NCBI RefSeq assembly: GCF_008728515.1
Contig: NC_044996.1
Span: 127,401,595 to 127,465,594, forward strand
Source of the DNA: Papio anubis
Taxonomy: Eukaryota; Chordata; Mammalia; Primates; Cercopithecidae
Direction of reading: 5' to 3'
DNA: 64,000 nucleotides
Under the pieces are notes generated by a model that did no database searches, had not been told where the DNA came from, and saw only the letters and a list, made by a program, of their open reading frames with translations. The position numbers were made by a program, and so were the translations under genes. Shown here piece by piece: positions 32,651 through 44,165 of this stretch; within the stretch, counting starts at the first letter, position 1; each line of letters opens with the position of its first letter.

Positions 32651-33759
32651 ACAAAACCTCACTTAAATGTGGGGTTTTGTCACTGTTGCCAAGTGAGTTT
32701 ACCAGCTTTCTTCCCGCTCTCAGAATTAACATGATGGAGAATGTGTTCCTTGTAAAAAAAGGGGATACATTTTCAAGTCATGGACCTAAATAATTTTGCA
32801 AACATCGATTCCAGCATTTGAGTTCCTCCAAAAGTAGACTCTGAGGTGAAGATTTGGGTGCAAGTAGTTTATTTGCAAGGTGATCCCAAGAAGCACGGTG
32901 AGGGAGTATGGGAAAGAAGGTGTGTGAATGAGCAGATTACTGCTGTGGTCATCTGGGCTCATTTCTACTAAGGATTCTCTGAGAGATTGTGTAAAACATA
33001 ACTCAAAAATGTCCCACCAAGGGGTGAGGAAGCTGGGATATTTATCCACCAACTCCCATCCCTCCTTGTTTGAGAATTACTTCTGGAAGTGTTAGGTCCC
33101 CACCACTTCTGGTTTGCCCTGCATGGACCGAGAATGCTGCTGTGGCCAGATAAAGTCTTAGGCAGAGAGACCCAGGTGTTAGAGGCAGGAATCTGCCAGT
33201 GTGGGGAATCTGGTCACCAAAGCTGGAGGTGCCCAGAAGGTGCACCAAAGGGATATTGGTGGAGCACCAACAGTGTTGGCTACATCCAGTTAATAAAATT
33301 TTCCCCATGAATTCATTCTTGCATTGAACATATATTTATAAAACACCCCATATGTTTTGGCATGGCAATATAGTAGCGAACAAAACAGATACAAATCTCT
33401 CTCTTAATAGCTATTCTAGTGACTGTTGCAGGAGTATTAAGTTCTACCAATCACAAGTGCTGAACAGACTTTCAATAGTGTATGCATTCATTTAATACTA
33501 TTACGTCTTTGATATTATACTAATTGAATAAAATACGGTCTTTACATTTAAAAATCTTTCTCAGTTAAAAAAACACAATTTCAAAAATATTAGAGCTTGA
33601 GGTGTTCCTAAGACAGCTAAGTCATGAAAAGGTGAGCTAATTTTCCCAAAGATACACAGCAGAACCAAGACTGAAAAATCTCAGTTTTTTTCATAAATTT
33701 CCACAATAGCATCACATTGACCAAGACTGGCTGTTTTCTAGAGCAAAATACAAAAAGTA
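32651..33759. other. Mostly unrecognised; LTR-like 32.81-33.05 kb
   Basis: 'gcaagtagtttatttgcaag' with its surroundings resembles an old LTR paragraph. 33310-33420 carries the 'gaacaaaacagatacaaatc' old-repeat phrase. No gene. Confidence 0.3.
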
Positions 33760-34036
33760 TTTTGAATGCACCTTTAAACATTGTGGTGGGAGTGTAAATT
33801 GGTGCAAACTTTCTGTAAGACAATTAGCAAAAAGTATTAAAAGCTTTAGAAGTAAACATTCCCATTGACATAGTTATTCAGCTTTTAGGGATCTATCCTA
33901 AAAGACTTATAAACAATGAACACTAATTCAGTCTTTCAAAAAGCATGTTTTCAAATAATATTTAGTTATATAGAAAAATAGAACATAATAATTAGTGAAG
34001 AAATGAGGATGTACAACTTCATATACTGAAAGGTCT

Positions 34037-34071
<35 letters not shown>

Positions 34072-34360
34072 AGATCCACAGAAAGAAGAAAATACAGCAA
34101 GGCAATTATTATATCTATTTTCTAGTATGGTAATGTAGAAATCTTCCAAAAGCATTGTTTTATTCACCTGACCTTTGGAAAGTTGTTGAATGAAAGTGAG
34201 TTTAGGTTATACCTCTAGGCAGATTTTTGGAACCCAACTGAAGTTGCCAGTGGGAATTCGGCGGTGGAACTGTATGAAATCTTTGTTCTTTCTTACCTGG
34301 TTGTATTTTCCACAATGGACATATGTTACCTTTGTAACCAGAGAAAAAAGTATCTAAAAT
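33760..34360 (+). mobile_element. L1M 3' end, interrupted by a pure poly(T) run
   Basis: 'ggtgggagtgtaaattggtg', 'gcttttagggatctatccta' and the closing 'gtattttccacaatggacat' are L1M(E-type) 3'-region phrases. A 29-base T-run at 34039-34067 splits it. Confidence 0.7.
34039..34067. repeat. 29-base poly(T) run
   Basis: Pure T run with no Alu or L1 body attached. Flanked by 'gaaaggtctca' and 'gaaagatccaca', a possible target duplication. Confidence 0.95.
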
Positions 34361-36789
34361 TTTTGGCCTAATTTTTACCTCTAGGCATTGTGATTAGTGC
34401 TGGGGAAGTGTCCAGTGGACGTTTGTGTGTCTGACTCTTGGTATAACAACCATATTGTTTAGAAATAGGCTCACAATGTCCCGAAGACTTCCAGCCAGTG
34501 CGACTGTCGATACGGTGTACTTTGAGATGCTTTGTCCCAGGGCCCTGCTTCCCCTTTCCAGAGCTTCGGCTCCCTTCTGCCCACAGGCATCCCATGGAGA
34601 TGGGTCCCTTGTCCACATCCACTCATACATTTTTGCTTTGTGGCTTCTATTTCTTTGTTTCTTGCCTCCCCATCAACTTCTCCTTCATTGTGTTTCTTTG
34701 TATTCCTCTTACAAAAGCAGAATCCCACTTGGTTTCAGCAGTAGTCTGATGGGGACTTCGTCTGTCCTTACCTGCTGTGTGTTGCTTTAAGAACTGCCTT
34801 TGGGATTAGACACTTACCACGAAGAAGAAAGAAAACAAGCCGCCTATTAAATATATCACCTTTGGACTTTCCAGAGACATCAACTTTGCCAAACTCCACA
34901 GGAACCCAACAGCCCCCTATGGCAACATTTTCCCAAATGCATGCTCTCTTCCAAAGCAACTGAAGAACACAGACACCTCCTTCTCTCCCCTAGACAAGGC
35001 TGTTGTTTTTGTCCCCCAGGTTGCTACCATGTGGGAATGTTGTGGTGTGAGAAAGTATCAACACCCCAAATGCAGATCACACTTGCTTTACATCAGCTAT
35101 GAAGGGGCCATTAATCATTCTCCACCCTTGCATCTTTCCCCTGTCTTAGTTACAGACAAGCTGTTCTTACAAATTCTGAGGAGTATCTGTGGGTGGCGAC
35201 TAACCTTTGGCATTGTCCATGTGGTCTGACTGATGGGGGAATAGTCTCCTAGCATCGCCTGGAGAATTCAAGGGCATCAGAGGAGGCCCCATGGCAAGGT
35301 GCAGCCAAGCAGAAGGGAACTAGGACGTTGGGCTGGGACCAGCCTGAGGCTGGCTCCCTTAGGTCTCCTGGTGATGCCTTCTTGCTTCTTTGCTGCCTGG
35401 CTTAGTTTAGTAAAGAATGCAGTCTGGGCAGCATTCATTGGAAAACCTCTGCTGACAGGTGGGTATATCAGATATTGTTCTTTTTGGAAAACCTGCACTA
35501 CTTACCCAGGTGCTACTGTAGTTCAAGACCACGAGGCATCATGGTGGATCTACTGGGGTTCAGTGCTGGAAACAGAAACCCCTTTGGGTATCTAAACAGA
35601 AAAGTCTTGAATTCAGAGAAGAAGGTGCTTCCCATATTCTTTAAAGGGCTAGACAAGTAGGAATGGTTGCCCAACCATCACAGAACTTGTTGACTCAAAG
35701 AAATCCTGCCTCAGACACAATTGAGAAGGTGAAGACTCAGAGGAGGCTGACACTGAAACACACCATCCAGGGACCAGGAAGTCCCTATTGATGCCTCTCT
35801 CCTACAATCCCCCATCTGTCTCCAAAGGTCACCCAGACACATTGGGTTACCTCACCATTCTTCAGAACCTGCGCACTCCAGTCTGGGTTTTATATTTGGA
35901 ATACAAAGAAGGGGAAAGCTGATTGGGAAGAAGGAAATAAAGAAATAGAAGCCACAAAGCAAGAACATATGACACCCCTGTAGTGCAAATTAAATATTGG
36001 AAATCAGCCTCAGAAACACTACACATCTCTGCTTAAAGGCAGAAAAGCAGTAGGAACATGGTCTCTGACTCATGTATGAATTCCCATTGGTAAAACCTGC
36101 TCATGTGCAAAAGCCTAGCTGCAAGGGAGTCAGAGAAATAGGGTATTTAGCTTTCTAGTTTTTGTAGTATGGGAAGACACAATGGAAGGAGGTGGGAATG
36201 GATGCTGAATGCCAACAGACCACATCCAACACACATACCTTAGGAAATAGCACTGGCCTTTGAGCACTCATGGGGCCTGGCTGGGGATGGCTGAGTCCCA
36301 GCAGGGTCTGAGACAAAAAAAAAAAAAAAAAAAAAGATAAATGCAACATATAGTGGAGTCTTTCTAGGGAAGAGAGAAGATAGAATCCATCACAGAATAG
36401 TACCTGGTCTGATTTTTAGCAACGTACATGGAAGTAAGGTGACCATAGCCTGGCCAGGGAAGGGACTTGCCTTTTAGGGTATGGGACAGTGTTACATTCA
36501 GTGTTGGGTGCAGACAGCATAACTGGGGGGATCAGAAACAAACATATATAGTCCTTGGAAAGAGCTGGTGAGGGGCTCAGGTCTCTGGCAGCTAATTTCC
36601 CTGGCACAAAAAGAGCTGTGGAATGGGAGAAGGCATAAGGAGAATCATCGAATTCTGACAAGACCCAGGCAGAATGAAACCAGATGATTAGATGGGCTTT
36701 CTGGACATAAGGAGGCAGAGGAGGATTGTAGGAAAAGGATTTATCGATCCCAATTTGACACCCCTCTCTTTATCCATGCCCTTTGCCTT
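34361..36789. other. No recognised gene; poly(A) at 36315-36335
   Basis: 2.4 kb of apparently unique sequence. The 121-residue frame at 34425-34790 (+) overlaps open frames in other registers on both strands and has no domain, so I do not call it a gene. A 21-base A-run sits at 36315-36335 without an attached SINE. Confidence 0.4.
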
Positions 36790-37231
36790 GTAACTTTGCA
36801 TCTTCTCTTACAAAAGGCAAAACAGCCTTCTCTATCACTTGATTTTGAGCTTGGCCTTGTTATTTACTTTGGACAATGGAATGTGGGAAGAAGCAGCACA
36901 AGTTTAGTTTTGAGCCAAGGCCCAAGGATTTCTTATGTGTTTTTATCTTCCCTCTCTCATGTCTTTATCTTCATGAGAAGATCTTCCCATGGGTAGCTAC
37001 TGCTCATTCAGCTCAGGCCCAAGAATTAACCCATATGGAAGAGACTAGATCTTAGACCATATCAGGAAAGCAATCCCAGCTGAATCTACAGCTTGAAGGA
37101 GGGCCTCCTAACTGAACCCAAGCTAGTTCATGTGAGTCCCAGGCAAACTACTGGTGTGTGACAAATAAATTCTTATTGTAAACACTCACATTTTAGTGAT
37201 TGTTGTTACACAGCAGTAGCCAACTGATACA
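36790..37231 (+). repeat. Ancient interspersed repeat (same family as 4.33 kb)
   Basis: 'ctttggacaatggaatgtgg', 'tatcttcatgagaagatctt' and the end 'aataaattcttattgtaaac' with 'cagcagtagccaactgatac' follow a familiar old mammalian repeat. LTR-like in composition; name not assigned. Confidence 0.6.
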
Positions 37232-39194
37232 ATGACTGCCTCTGAATAGCAATGGGTTTATTATTTCCAGATGTTGCAATGAAACATATCAGGAGAGCAC
37301 CTACAAGTCACAGACTGGCATGTGCAGGTTCTGAGGCATGATGGGTCAATGCAATGAGTCTGGGTGACCTTTGGAGACAGCTGGAACAGAGCCACAATGG
37401 AACAGGGATTGACACCCAGCTCATAGTTGATCTGCTCCAGGCAGGCTTCCCTAAATGGTCAAGCCCACCTAGATCTCTCTTCATCCTCTACCATCCTCAC
37501 TTCTTGCCTACATTTCTCTTTAGTTCTGATCATATGCCATCACAGTTATAGTGACCTAGTTCATAATACCAGCAGATAAGTGGACCCACTTCACTGTATT
37601 TTTATGTAAGCATGTGTCTATATTTTGTCCATGTTGATATGATGAGGGGTTTGGTCAGGCATTTTGTTGAACATCCACATGCCCTATGAATAAAGCAGTA
37701 TTACTTGAGATTCAGTCACTTCTGGACCATTTTTATAATGTTTGTCCATGTGAAGGTAGGGAACAGGGTCTAAGGGTGAGTGATTGCAGGCAGATGGAAG
37801 CTGTGACTCATAAAGGACTGTAGCATGCTCAGAGAAGAGTCTTAGAAGGAACTACAGAGGGGAGAAGAGGGAAGATTGGAGGAGGCAGAGAGCAGGGCTA
37901 GAATTACAGTGGAGTGGTAAAGTAAAGTTCGGAGAAGGAAGCCACTGCGGGGGAGAGGGCATCATCAGGGACTAGGAGAGGGCCCCAGAAGGGGTAGAGG
38001 ATGGAAGGTTGTTTTGAAGGGTGTGCAGAGTGAGTGTTGAAGAGCTTCACAGTAGGACACAGTGAATGGCAGATGGTGGAGGAGAAACAGGCAAGGGTAA
38101 ATGTTAGACAAGTGAAGTTGATGGACCATCATTGTGCCACATAAAATCATTTTGTTTTCCAAGAGAAGAATTGCCCACATACCACACTGCAGGAAACTTT
38201 CATCTCAATGAAGGATCTTCCAAGTCTTTTTTGCTTGCATATCCCCTAAAAGAATTTTGCAAAACTACATACTCCCTCACGCTTACAGAGTTGAAACCTA
38301 AAATACTTTATAAGTTTAAATACTGTGGTTCCAAAGGATGTGACAGTCAGTATATTGTAAATATTGACATTTAAAAATAAAACTCTTATATCATACCTAC
38401 TGGAATCAAAATATTATGATATGACAGCCACCATTATCTATTTTAAAAGTATATGACAAGCTCTTTGACAGTCAGAAATTTTACATCATTCTCTTTACTC
38501 CTTGAAATTATATTTCCATTTCACTTTCCCCACAGAATTTTATATTGATGTAGTGTATTTTTACGCCTGAAAATCTTTTCTTGTCTACCATGTATCTCAG
38601 CAACAAAACATGTATACCAATTCGCTTAAAATTTTTTTCTTATAACCACAAATAATAAACCAGTATAAAATATAAGAAGTAATGTTTTATTCAAAAAGAA
38701 GCTCTTAATAAAGTGAATGGAGTGGGAATGGTAGTTGTGATCTCTCCATTAACGGAGACTTGGCCAACACTGGTATCTTGAAAATGTCCCTTCATTTAGT
38801 ATCTTGGAGGTTTTTACACCCTAGGGCAATGCACCATGGTATAGTTGGAACCTTGGGCACCTGGTCTTCTATATAGCATGTGTACTAAGACAATGGTGAT
38901 GGCAGCTTAGGGGGGACTTGAAGATGCCTTTTGCCTATTTCCTAGGCATCATAGAAACCTCCCAGGTTTTTGTTTGACTCCAGGGCAGGGGAGGGAACTC
39001 AATAGTGTCAAAAATTGAATTTTCTACAAACATGAAGGAATGAATGTTTAGAGCTTGATGTACTTTGGTCCAAAGAATACTATGAAATGGGGAAATTTCT
39101 GGTACAGTTAAATTCCTGCCATTAAGGTTCATGCCTGCTATATGGAAAGAAGGAAGAAGGAAGAGAGAACATTGGATTGGGGGATCATCAAAGG
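37232..39194. other. No recognised feature
   Basis: About 2 kb of apparently unique sequence, A/T-rich from 38.2 kb onward. No supported frame. Confidence 0.4.
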
Positions 39195-39300
39195 TGAGGT
39201 TAACTACCTGTCTTCACGATCACTTAGCAACTGGGTGACCTTGGGTGGCTGCTCATCTGCATCTCATTGTCCATCTGTAAAATGGGGTGCAAATCTCCTT
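39195..39300 (+). repeat. MIR core fragment, plus strand
   Basis: 'cttagcaactgggtgacctt' and 'ttgtccatctgtaaaatggg' match the MIR core. Confidence 0.75.
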
Positions 39301-39605
39301 TATGCAACCTCCTAGGCTAGGGGTTAGCCTCCTAGGGAGGCTCATCTTGAATCAGATAATGCTCATGACATCGTTTTGTAAACTGTCAAGAGCTCTTTAT
39401 TTTTACTTAAAAATTTTAAACTATTAAAAAGATAATTCTAGGTTTACATGAAGTTGCAGAGATATGTACAAGAAGGTCCTGTGCACCCTACACCCCACCT
39501 TTATCAATGTTGACATCTTGCTTAACTGTATCAAAACCAGGAAATTGGCATTGATACAACCTACAGAGCTTATTCAGATTTCACTAGTTATACATGTACT
39601 CATTT

Positions 39606-39637
39606 GTGAGTGTGTGTGTGTGTTTGTGTGTGTGTAG
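39606..39637 (+). repeat. (TG)n microsatellite inside the L1 3'UTR
   Basis: TG dinucleotides broken by one 'ttt'. Confidence 0.85.
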
Positions 39638-40762
39638 GTCCATGAAATTTTATCACATGTGTAGGTAGCTTCGTGTAATTACATAACAATCATGATACAG
39701 AGCTTCTCCATCATTATGAACCTTTCTTATGCTACCTCTTTATATTCAAATACTCCTTCCTCACAATCTCCTATCCCTGGCAACCATGAATCTGTTATAT
39801 CTTTACAGTGTTGTTATTTCAAGGATGTTACATACGTGAAATAATAGAATGTAGTCTTTTGAGATTGGCTTTTTCACTTAGCATCATTCCATTGGGGGCT
39901 ATCCAAGTTAATTGCATGTATCAGTAGTTTGTCCCTTTTTATCGCTGAGTAGTATTCCATGGTATGGATGGACCACAGTTTGCTTAACCATTCACCCATT
40001 GAAAGGCATGTGGGCTGTTTCCCATTTTGGGCTATTATGAATAGAACTGCTATGAATGTTCATGTATAGGTTTTTGAGTCAACCTGTTTCCATTTTTGGG
40101 GGGATATGAACAATTCTGGGTTGTATGGTAAATGCAGGCATACAGTTTTATAAGGAATTTTCTCCATACTGGCTGTACCATTTTACATTTCCAACAGTAA
40201 TAATGTGTGAGTGCTCAGTTTTTTTCTGTAACCTCATCAACATTTAGTGTTATCATTAATTTTTTGTTTCACACATTCTGATAGGTGTGTAGTGATCTCT
40301 CATTGTGGTTTTAATCCACATTTCCCTAATGGCTAATGATGCGGAATATCTTTACATGTGCTTATTTGCTATCTATATGTACTCTTTGGTGAAATGTCTG
40401 TTCATATATTTTGTCCCTTTTATAATTGGATTGTTTGTCTTTTTCAATGTGGAATTTAAAATTTTTAAAATATATTTTAGATACAAGTCTTTTGTTTGAT
40501 ATGTGGTTTGCAAATATTTTCTCCCAGTATGTAGCTTGTCTTTTCATCTTCCTAACAGAATCTTTCCCAGAGCAAAGGTTTTAACATTTTATGAGGTGAA
40601 ATTCATCAGTTTCTTCTTTTAGGGATTGTGCTTTGTTATCAAGTCTACAAACTCTTTGCCTAGGCCTACATCCCAAAGATTTTTTTTAAGTGTTTCACAT
40701 TTAGGTCCATGATATATTTCTAATTAATTTTTATCTAAGATGTGAGAATTCGGTTGAGGGGA

Positions 40763-40800
40763 CTTTTTTTTCTTGGCCTTTTGGCTAAGATCAAGTGTAG
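40763..40800 (+). pseudogene. RNU2 pseudogene: U2 snRNA 5'-end fragment (retro-pseudogene) with target duplication
   Basis: 'cttggccttttggctaagat' followed by 'caagtgtag' is the 5' segment of U2 snRNA (which begins atcgcttctcggcc) with one substitution and a T-run at its start. It ends about 32 bases into U2. It is flanked by 'gaattcggttgagg' (40746-40759) and 'gaactaggttgagg' (40800-40813). Both flanks correspond to the same place in the surrounding L1, which normally reads through. A 3'-truncated small-RNA retroposition. Confidence 0.85.
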
Positions 40801-41807
40801 AACTAGGTTGAGGTTTATATTTTTCTGCGTATGGATGTTTAATTGTTCCAATACCATGTGTTGGAAAGGCTGTTTTTCCTATTGAATTACTTTTGCACAT
40901 TTGTTAAAAAATCAATTGGGCATATTTTTGTGTGTGTATTTCTAGATTCTCTATTCTGTTTCGTAGATCTATGTGTTTATCTTTCTGTTGGTATTATACT
41001 GTCTTGGTTACTGTAGCTGTATAGAATGTCATAATATCTGTAGAGTGATTCCTCCCATTTTATTCTTTTTAAAAATTGTTTTTTTTTTTTTTAGCTATTC
41101 TAGGTCCTTTGGTTTTTAATATAAATTTAAAAATAATTTTGTCTATGTCTATAAAAATCCTTACTGGAATTTTGATAGCCATTGCATTGAACCTATACAT
41201 TTCAATTTGGGGAGAATTGACATCTTTACTATGTTGAATATTTTAGTGCATGATCATGATTTGTCTCCCCATTTATTTAGGTCTTTGATTTCTCTTATTA
41301 ACATTTTGTAATTTACAGGATACAAATCCTATACATGTTTAGGAAAAGATTATACTGAAGTGTTTCATTTTCTCTAGAGTAGGTGTAAAGTTATTGTGCT
41401 TTAAAATTTTAGTTTTTATATGCTTATTGTTAGTATATATGAATATGATTATCTTTATGTATCTACGTTGCATCTGTGACCTTGTTGAATTAACTTATTA
41501 GTTCTGGAATTTTTAGGGGTAGATTCCTTAGGATTTTCTATTTAGACAATTATGTCATCTGCAAATAGGGATTGTTTTACTTTTTCTTGTCAATCTGTCT
41601 ATATCCTATTTCCTTTTCTTGCTTTATTGTGCTTTTCAGCACAGCATTATGTGGTAAGAGTGAACATCCTTTCCTTGTTCCTAATCTTAGAGGAAAATCA
41701 TTCAGTCTTTCACCATCAAGTATGATCTTAGTTGTAACTCTTTATCAAGTTGAGGACAATTTCTTCTATTCCTAGTTTTCTGAGCACTTTAAAAAAATCA
41801 TGAATGC

Positions 41808-42020
41808 ACCCTGGGCAACATGGTGAAACCCTGTCTCTAAAAAAAAAAATATTAGCTAGGTGTGGTGACACTCACCTGTAGTCTCAGCTACTCTGGAGGC
41901 TGAGGCGGGAGGAATACGTGAGCCCAGGAGGTCGAGGCTTCAGTGAGCCCTGATCGTGCCATTGTACTCCAGCCAGGATGACAGAGGGATGCCCTGTCTC
42001 AAAAAAATAAAATAAAATAA
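41808..42020 (+). mobile_element. AluJ-like, plus strand, 5'-truncated
   Basis: Begins inside the left arm ('ccctgggcaacatggtgaaa') and keeps the complete right arm and an (aaat)-rich tail. 'aaaatcatgaatg' before and 'aaaatcattaat' after form a probable target duplication. Confidence 0.9.
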
Positions 42021-42048
42021 AAATCATTAATATGTAGAACTTTCAAAT

Positions 42049-42073
42049 GTTATTTATTTATTTATTTATTTTT
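42049..42073. repeat. (TTTA)n microsatellite
   Basis: About six tetranucleotide units. Confidence 0.9.
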
Positions 42074-42314
42074 TGTATTTTGAAAATGATGCTTGGTTGA
42101 CATCTTGGCTCTGTGTGAAGTTCTGAGAGTATGAGGGCACATCATTCCGCTGGTCAGCTCTATTCCTGGGATGGGCTGGGAAGACACAGATGAGGGTAGG
42201 ACTTCTTGTTGGATGGGACTAAGGAAAAATGGAGAGGAGAGATCTTAGGGCCCTGCCAAAGGGGCTCTGTTACCAAGTTGCTCAACAGAAAAACATGGTG
42301 CTATAAGGGTTATT
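42074..42314. other. No recognised feature
   Basis: Short unique-looking spacer. Confidence 0.35.
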
Positions 42315-42795
42315 AGTTTCCTGTTGTTGCTGTAACAAATTACCACAAACTTAGTGGCTTAAAACAACATAAATTTATTCTATTACAGTTCTGGTGGTCA
42401 AAAGCCTAAAATCATGGTGTTGGCAGGGATGTGTTCCTTCTGGAGTCTTCGGGGGGAGAATCTGTTGCCTTGCCTTTTTCAGCTTCTAGAAGACACTCAC
42501 ATCTCTTGGCTTGTGGCCATTCCTCCATCTTTAAAACACAGCTCCACGCTCTGGTTCCATTGTCACATCTCCTTTTTCTCTCTGACCTTAATTCTGTTGC
42601 CTCCCTCTTATGTGTACCCTTGTGACTACCTTGGGCCCACCCAAAGAATCCAGGATTATCTCAACAACCTTAACTTAATCATGTCTGCAAAGTCTCTTTG
42701 CCATATATGGTAACATATTTATAGGTTCTGGGGAAGAGGACATGGGCATCTTTGGCGGGGGTGGTGGGTAGGGGGATTATTTATTTTACCACACG
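42315..42795 (-). mobile_element. MaLR (MLT1-like) LTR, minus strand
   Basis: 'gctgtaacaaattaccacaa', 'acttagtggcttaaaacaac', 'ttctggagtcttcgggggga' and 'cttctagaagacactcacat' are the reverse of a common MLT1-type MaLR LTR. The overlapping frames at 42414-42713 are incidental. Confidence 0.75.
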
Positions 42796-42814
42796 GGGCA
42801 TGATGAAGTATTCT

Positions 42815-42960
42815 AAAGAGCAGGGCTTTGGAGTTAGACAGACCATGGTTTGACTTCCCACTCCAGCTTTAACAAGCTGTGTGACTTGCAGAGAATTACT
42901 TAATCTGGCTAAACCTTCGTTCATCTGCAAAACTGTAATCCCTTTGTTTGTCTGCAAAAC
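42815..42960 (+). repeat. MIR, plus strand
   Basis: 'gagcagggctttggagttag', 'aacaagctgtgtgacttgca' and 'cttaatctggctaaacc' match MIR. Its tail carries a local duplication of 'tctgcaaaactgt'. Confidence 0.8.
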
Positions 42961-42989
42961 TGTGGTGGAAATGACAGCTGTTTGTCAAA

Positions 42990-43425
42990 AATTTACAGCC
43001 CCTTCTATGGTATACAGTTGTAATTGTGGCTAAGGAGCAACTTTTCCAGGCAGGCACTACATTTCTTAGTACCATTTGCCTCTAGGTAGGGCCCAAATGA
43101 GACTAGTTCTCACTCATCATATATGGCTGGAAGTGATCACTGCTGGGCTAAAGTACCTATGAAGTAGGTGTGTATTCTTTATGCTCTCTTCTCCCATCTT
43201 TTGGTTCCATACTAACTCCCAGGTGACTTTGGAAGCCGAATGAGGAAGATGAAAAAGGTTTCGTCAGCTTGTGTCTCTGAATAACTGTGTGAAGCAGAGT
43301 CCATTTTACCCCCTACTGTCAAAATGGACTCCTGGGTTAGGCTCTATGAGCTAGAAATACATTTCTATTGTGTTAAGCTACTGAAAATTTAGACTTATTC
43401 ATTACAGCAACTAGCAATACATCTG
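42990..43425 (+). repeat. Ancient interspersed repeat (same family as 4.33 kb)
   Basis: Ends 'acatttctattgtgttaagc' then 'tactgaaaatttagacttat', the same 3' motif as copies at 4.3, 36.8, 49.1 and 57.5 kb. Confidence 0.55.
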
Positions 43426-43550
43426 TCTTGCAGGGTATTATTATCCTCTGGGGCTATACAATGAAATCATATGTGTAAAACCCATGTTACCATGATAAGG
43501 AACTAAGGGACTCAGAGATTGGAAAGCCATCAACTTTTCTGCCTAGAGCA

Positions 43551-43651
43551 GTGGTTCTCAAATTGAACATGCATCAGAATCCCCAAAGGGCTTGTTACAA
43601 CAGATGCTGGGCCCACCTCAAGAATTTATGATTCTGGTTGGGACTCCTGGT
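43551..43651 (+). mobile_element. MER5A-type hAT element, plus strand, truncated
   Basis: 'cagtggttctcaaattgaac' and 'gcatcagaatccccaaaggg' are the start of MER5A. It stops at the edge of the ERV LTR. Confidence 0.88.
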
Positions 43652-44165
43652 GTTACTGGAAAGGGGTTCTGATCCAGACCCTAAGAAAGGGTTCTTGTAT
43701 CTTGCGCAAGAAAGAATTCGGGCGAGTCCATAGAGTAAAGTGTAAGCAAGTTTATTAGAGAAGTAAAGAGACAAAAGAGGTATTCAGTTGTTCATGCAGG
43801 AGGATTTCATTTCAAAGAGCTGCTGCCCATTTCAGAAAGTACATGAAATAAATTTTCTCTCAGCGGGGCTTCCCTGCAGAATATAAAGCAAGGCGTTCTC
43901 AGCAGTCAACCCTCAGTTCTCCAGGGCTTGCCCCACATGGAGGCTGAGGAGGTAGTCTTCCTCTGGGGTGAGGGGAGGTCTGAGAGGGGCTGCGGCTTTG
44001 GAAGTATCTATTAAAAAGCAAATGTTATCTAGAAAAGAGGGAGGGGGGTTCCAAAGAGACAAATTGTGTGTACTTGGCAATTTTGCCTGTGGCCAACTCT
44101 GAACTCTATCTCTCTGTGAAGTGAAAAGTTTGGCATTAGCAATTCCAAAGAGTCCTTCCGATTTC
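43652..44165 (-). mobile_element. ERV1-class solo LTR, minus strand (right boundary uncertain)
   Basis: The listed strand starts 'tgttactggaaaggggttct'. In reverse this is an LTR end with a CA terminus, preceded by the phrase 'gactcgcccgaattctttct' and the polyadenylation signal aataaa (complement near 43750). This is standard U3-R-U5 layout for class I primate endogenous retroviruses. No gag, pol or env is attached. The left end abuts a truncated MER5A. The right end is not clear and could reach about 44.5 kb. Confidence 0.65.

Larger units (their letters stand above)
39405..41790 (-). mobile_element. L1M LINE, minus strand, 3'UTR and ORF2 part
   Basis: In reverse it reads L1 3'UTR (39405 to about 39600, interrupted by a TG repeat), then ORF2 back to the reverse transcriptase. 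Diagnostic phrases include 'gagtagtattccatggtatg', 'tttgcaaatattttctccca', 'tgtcatctgcaaatagggat' and 'ttggttactgtagctgtata'. Heavily mutated and 5'-truncated. A U2 snRNA fragment is nested at 40763. Confidence 0.93.

Noticed and set aside
34425..34790. 121-residue plus-strand frame
   Set aside because: Open frames of similar size overlap it in several registers on both strands; no domain or splice context.
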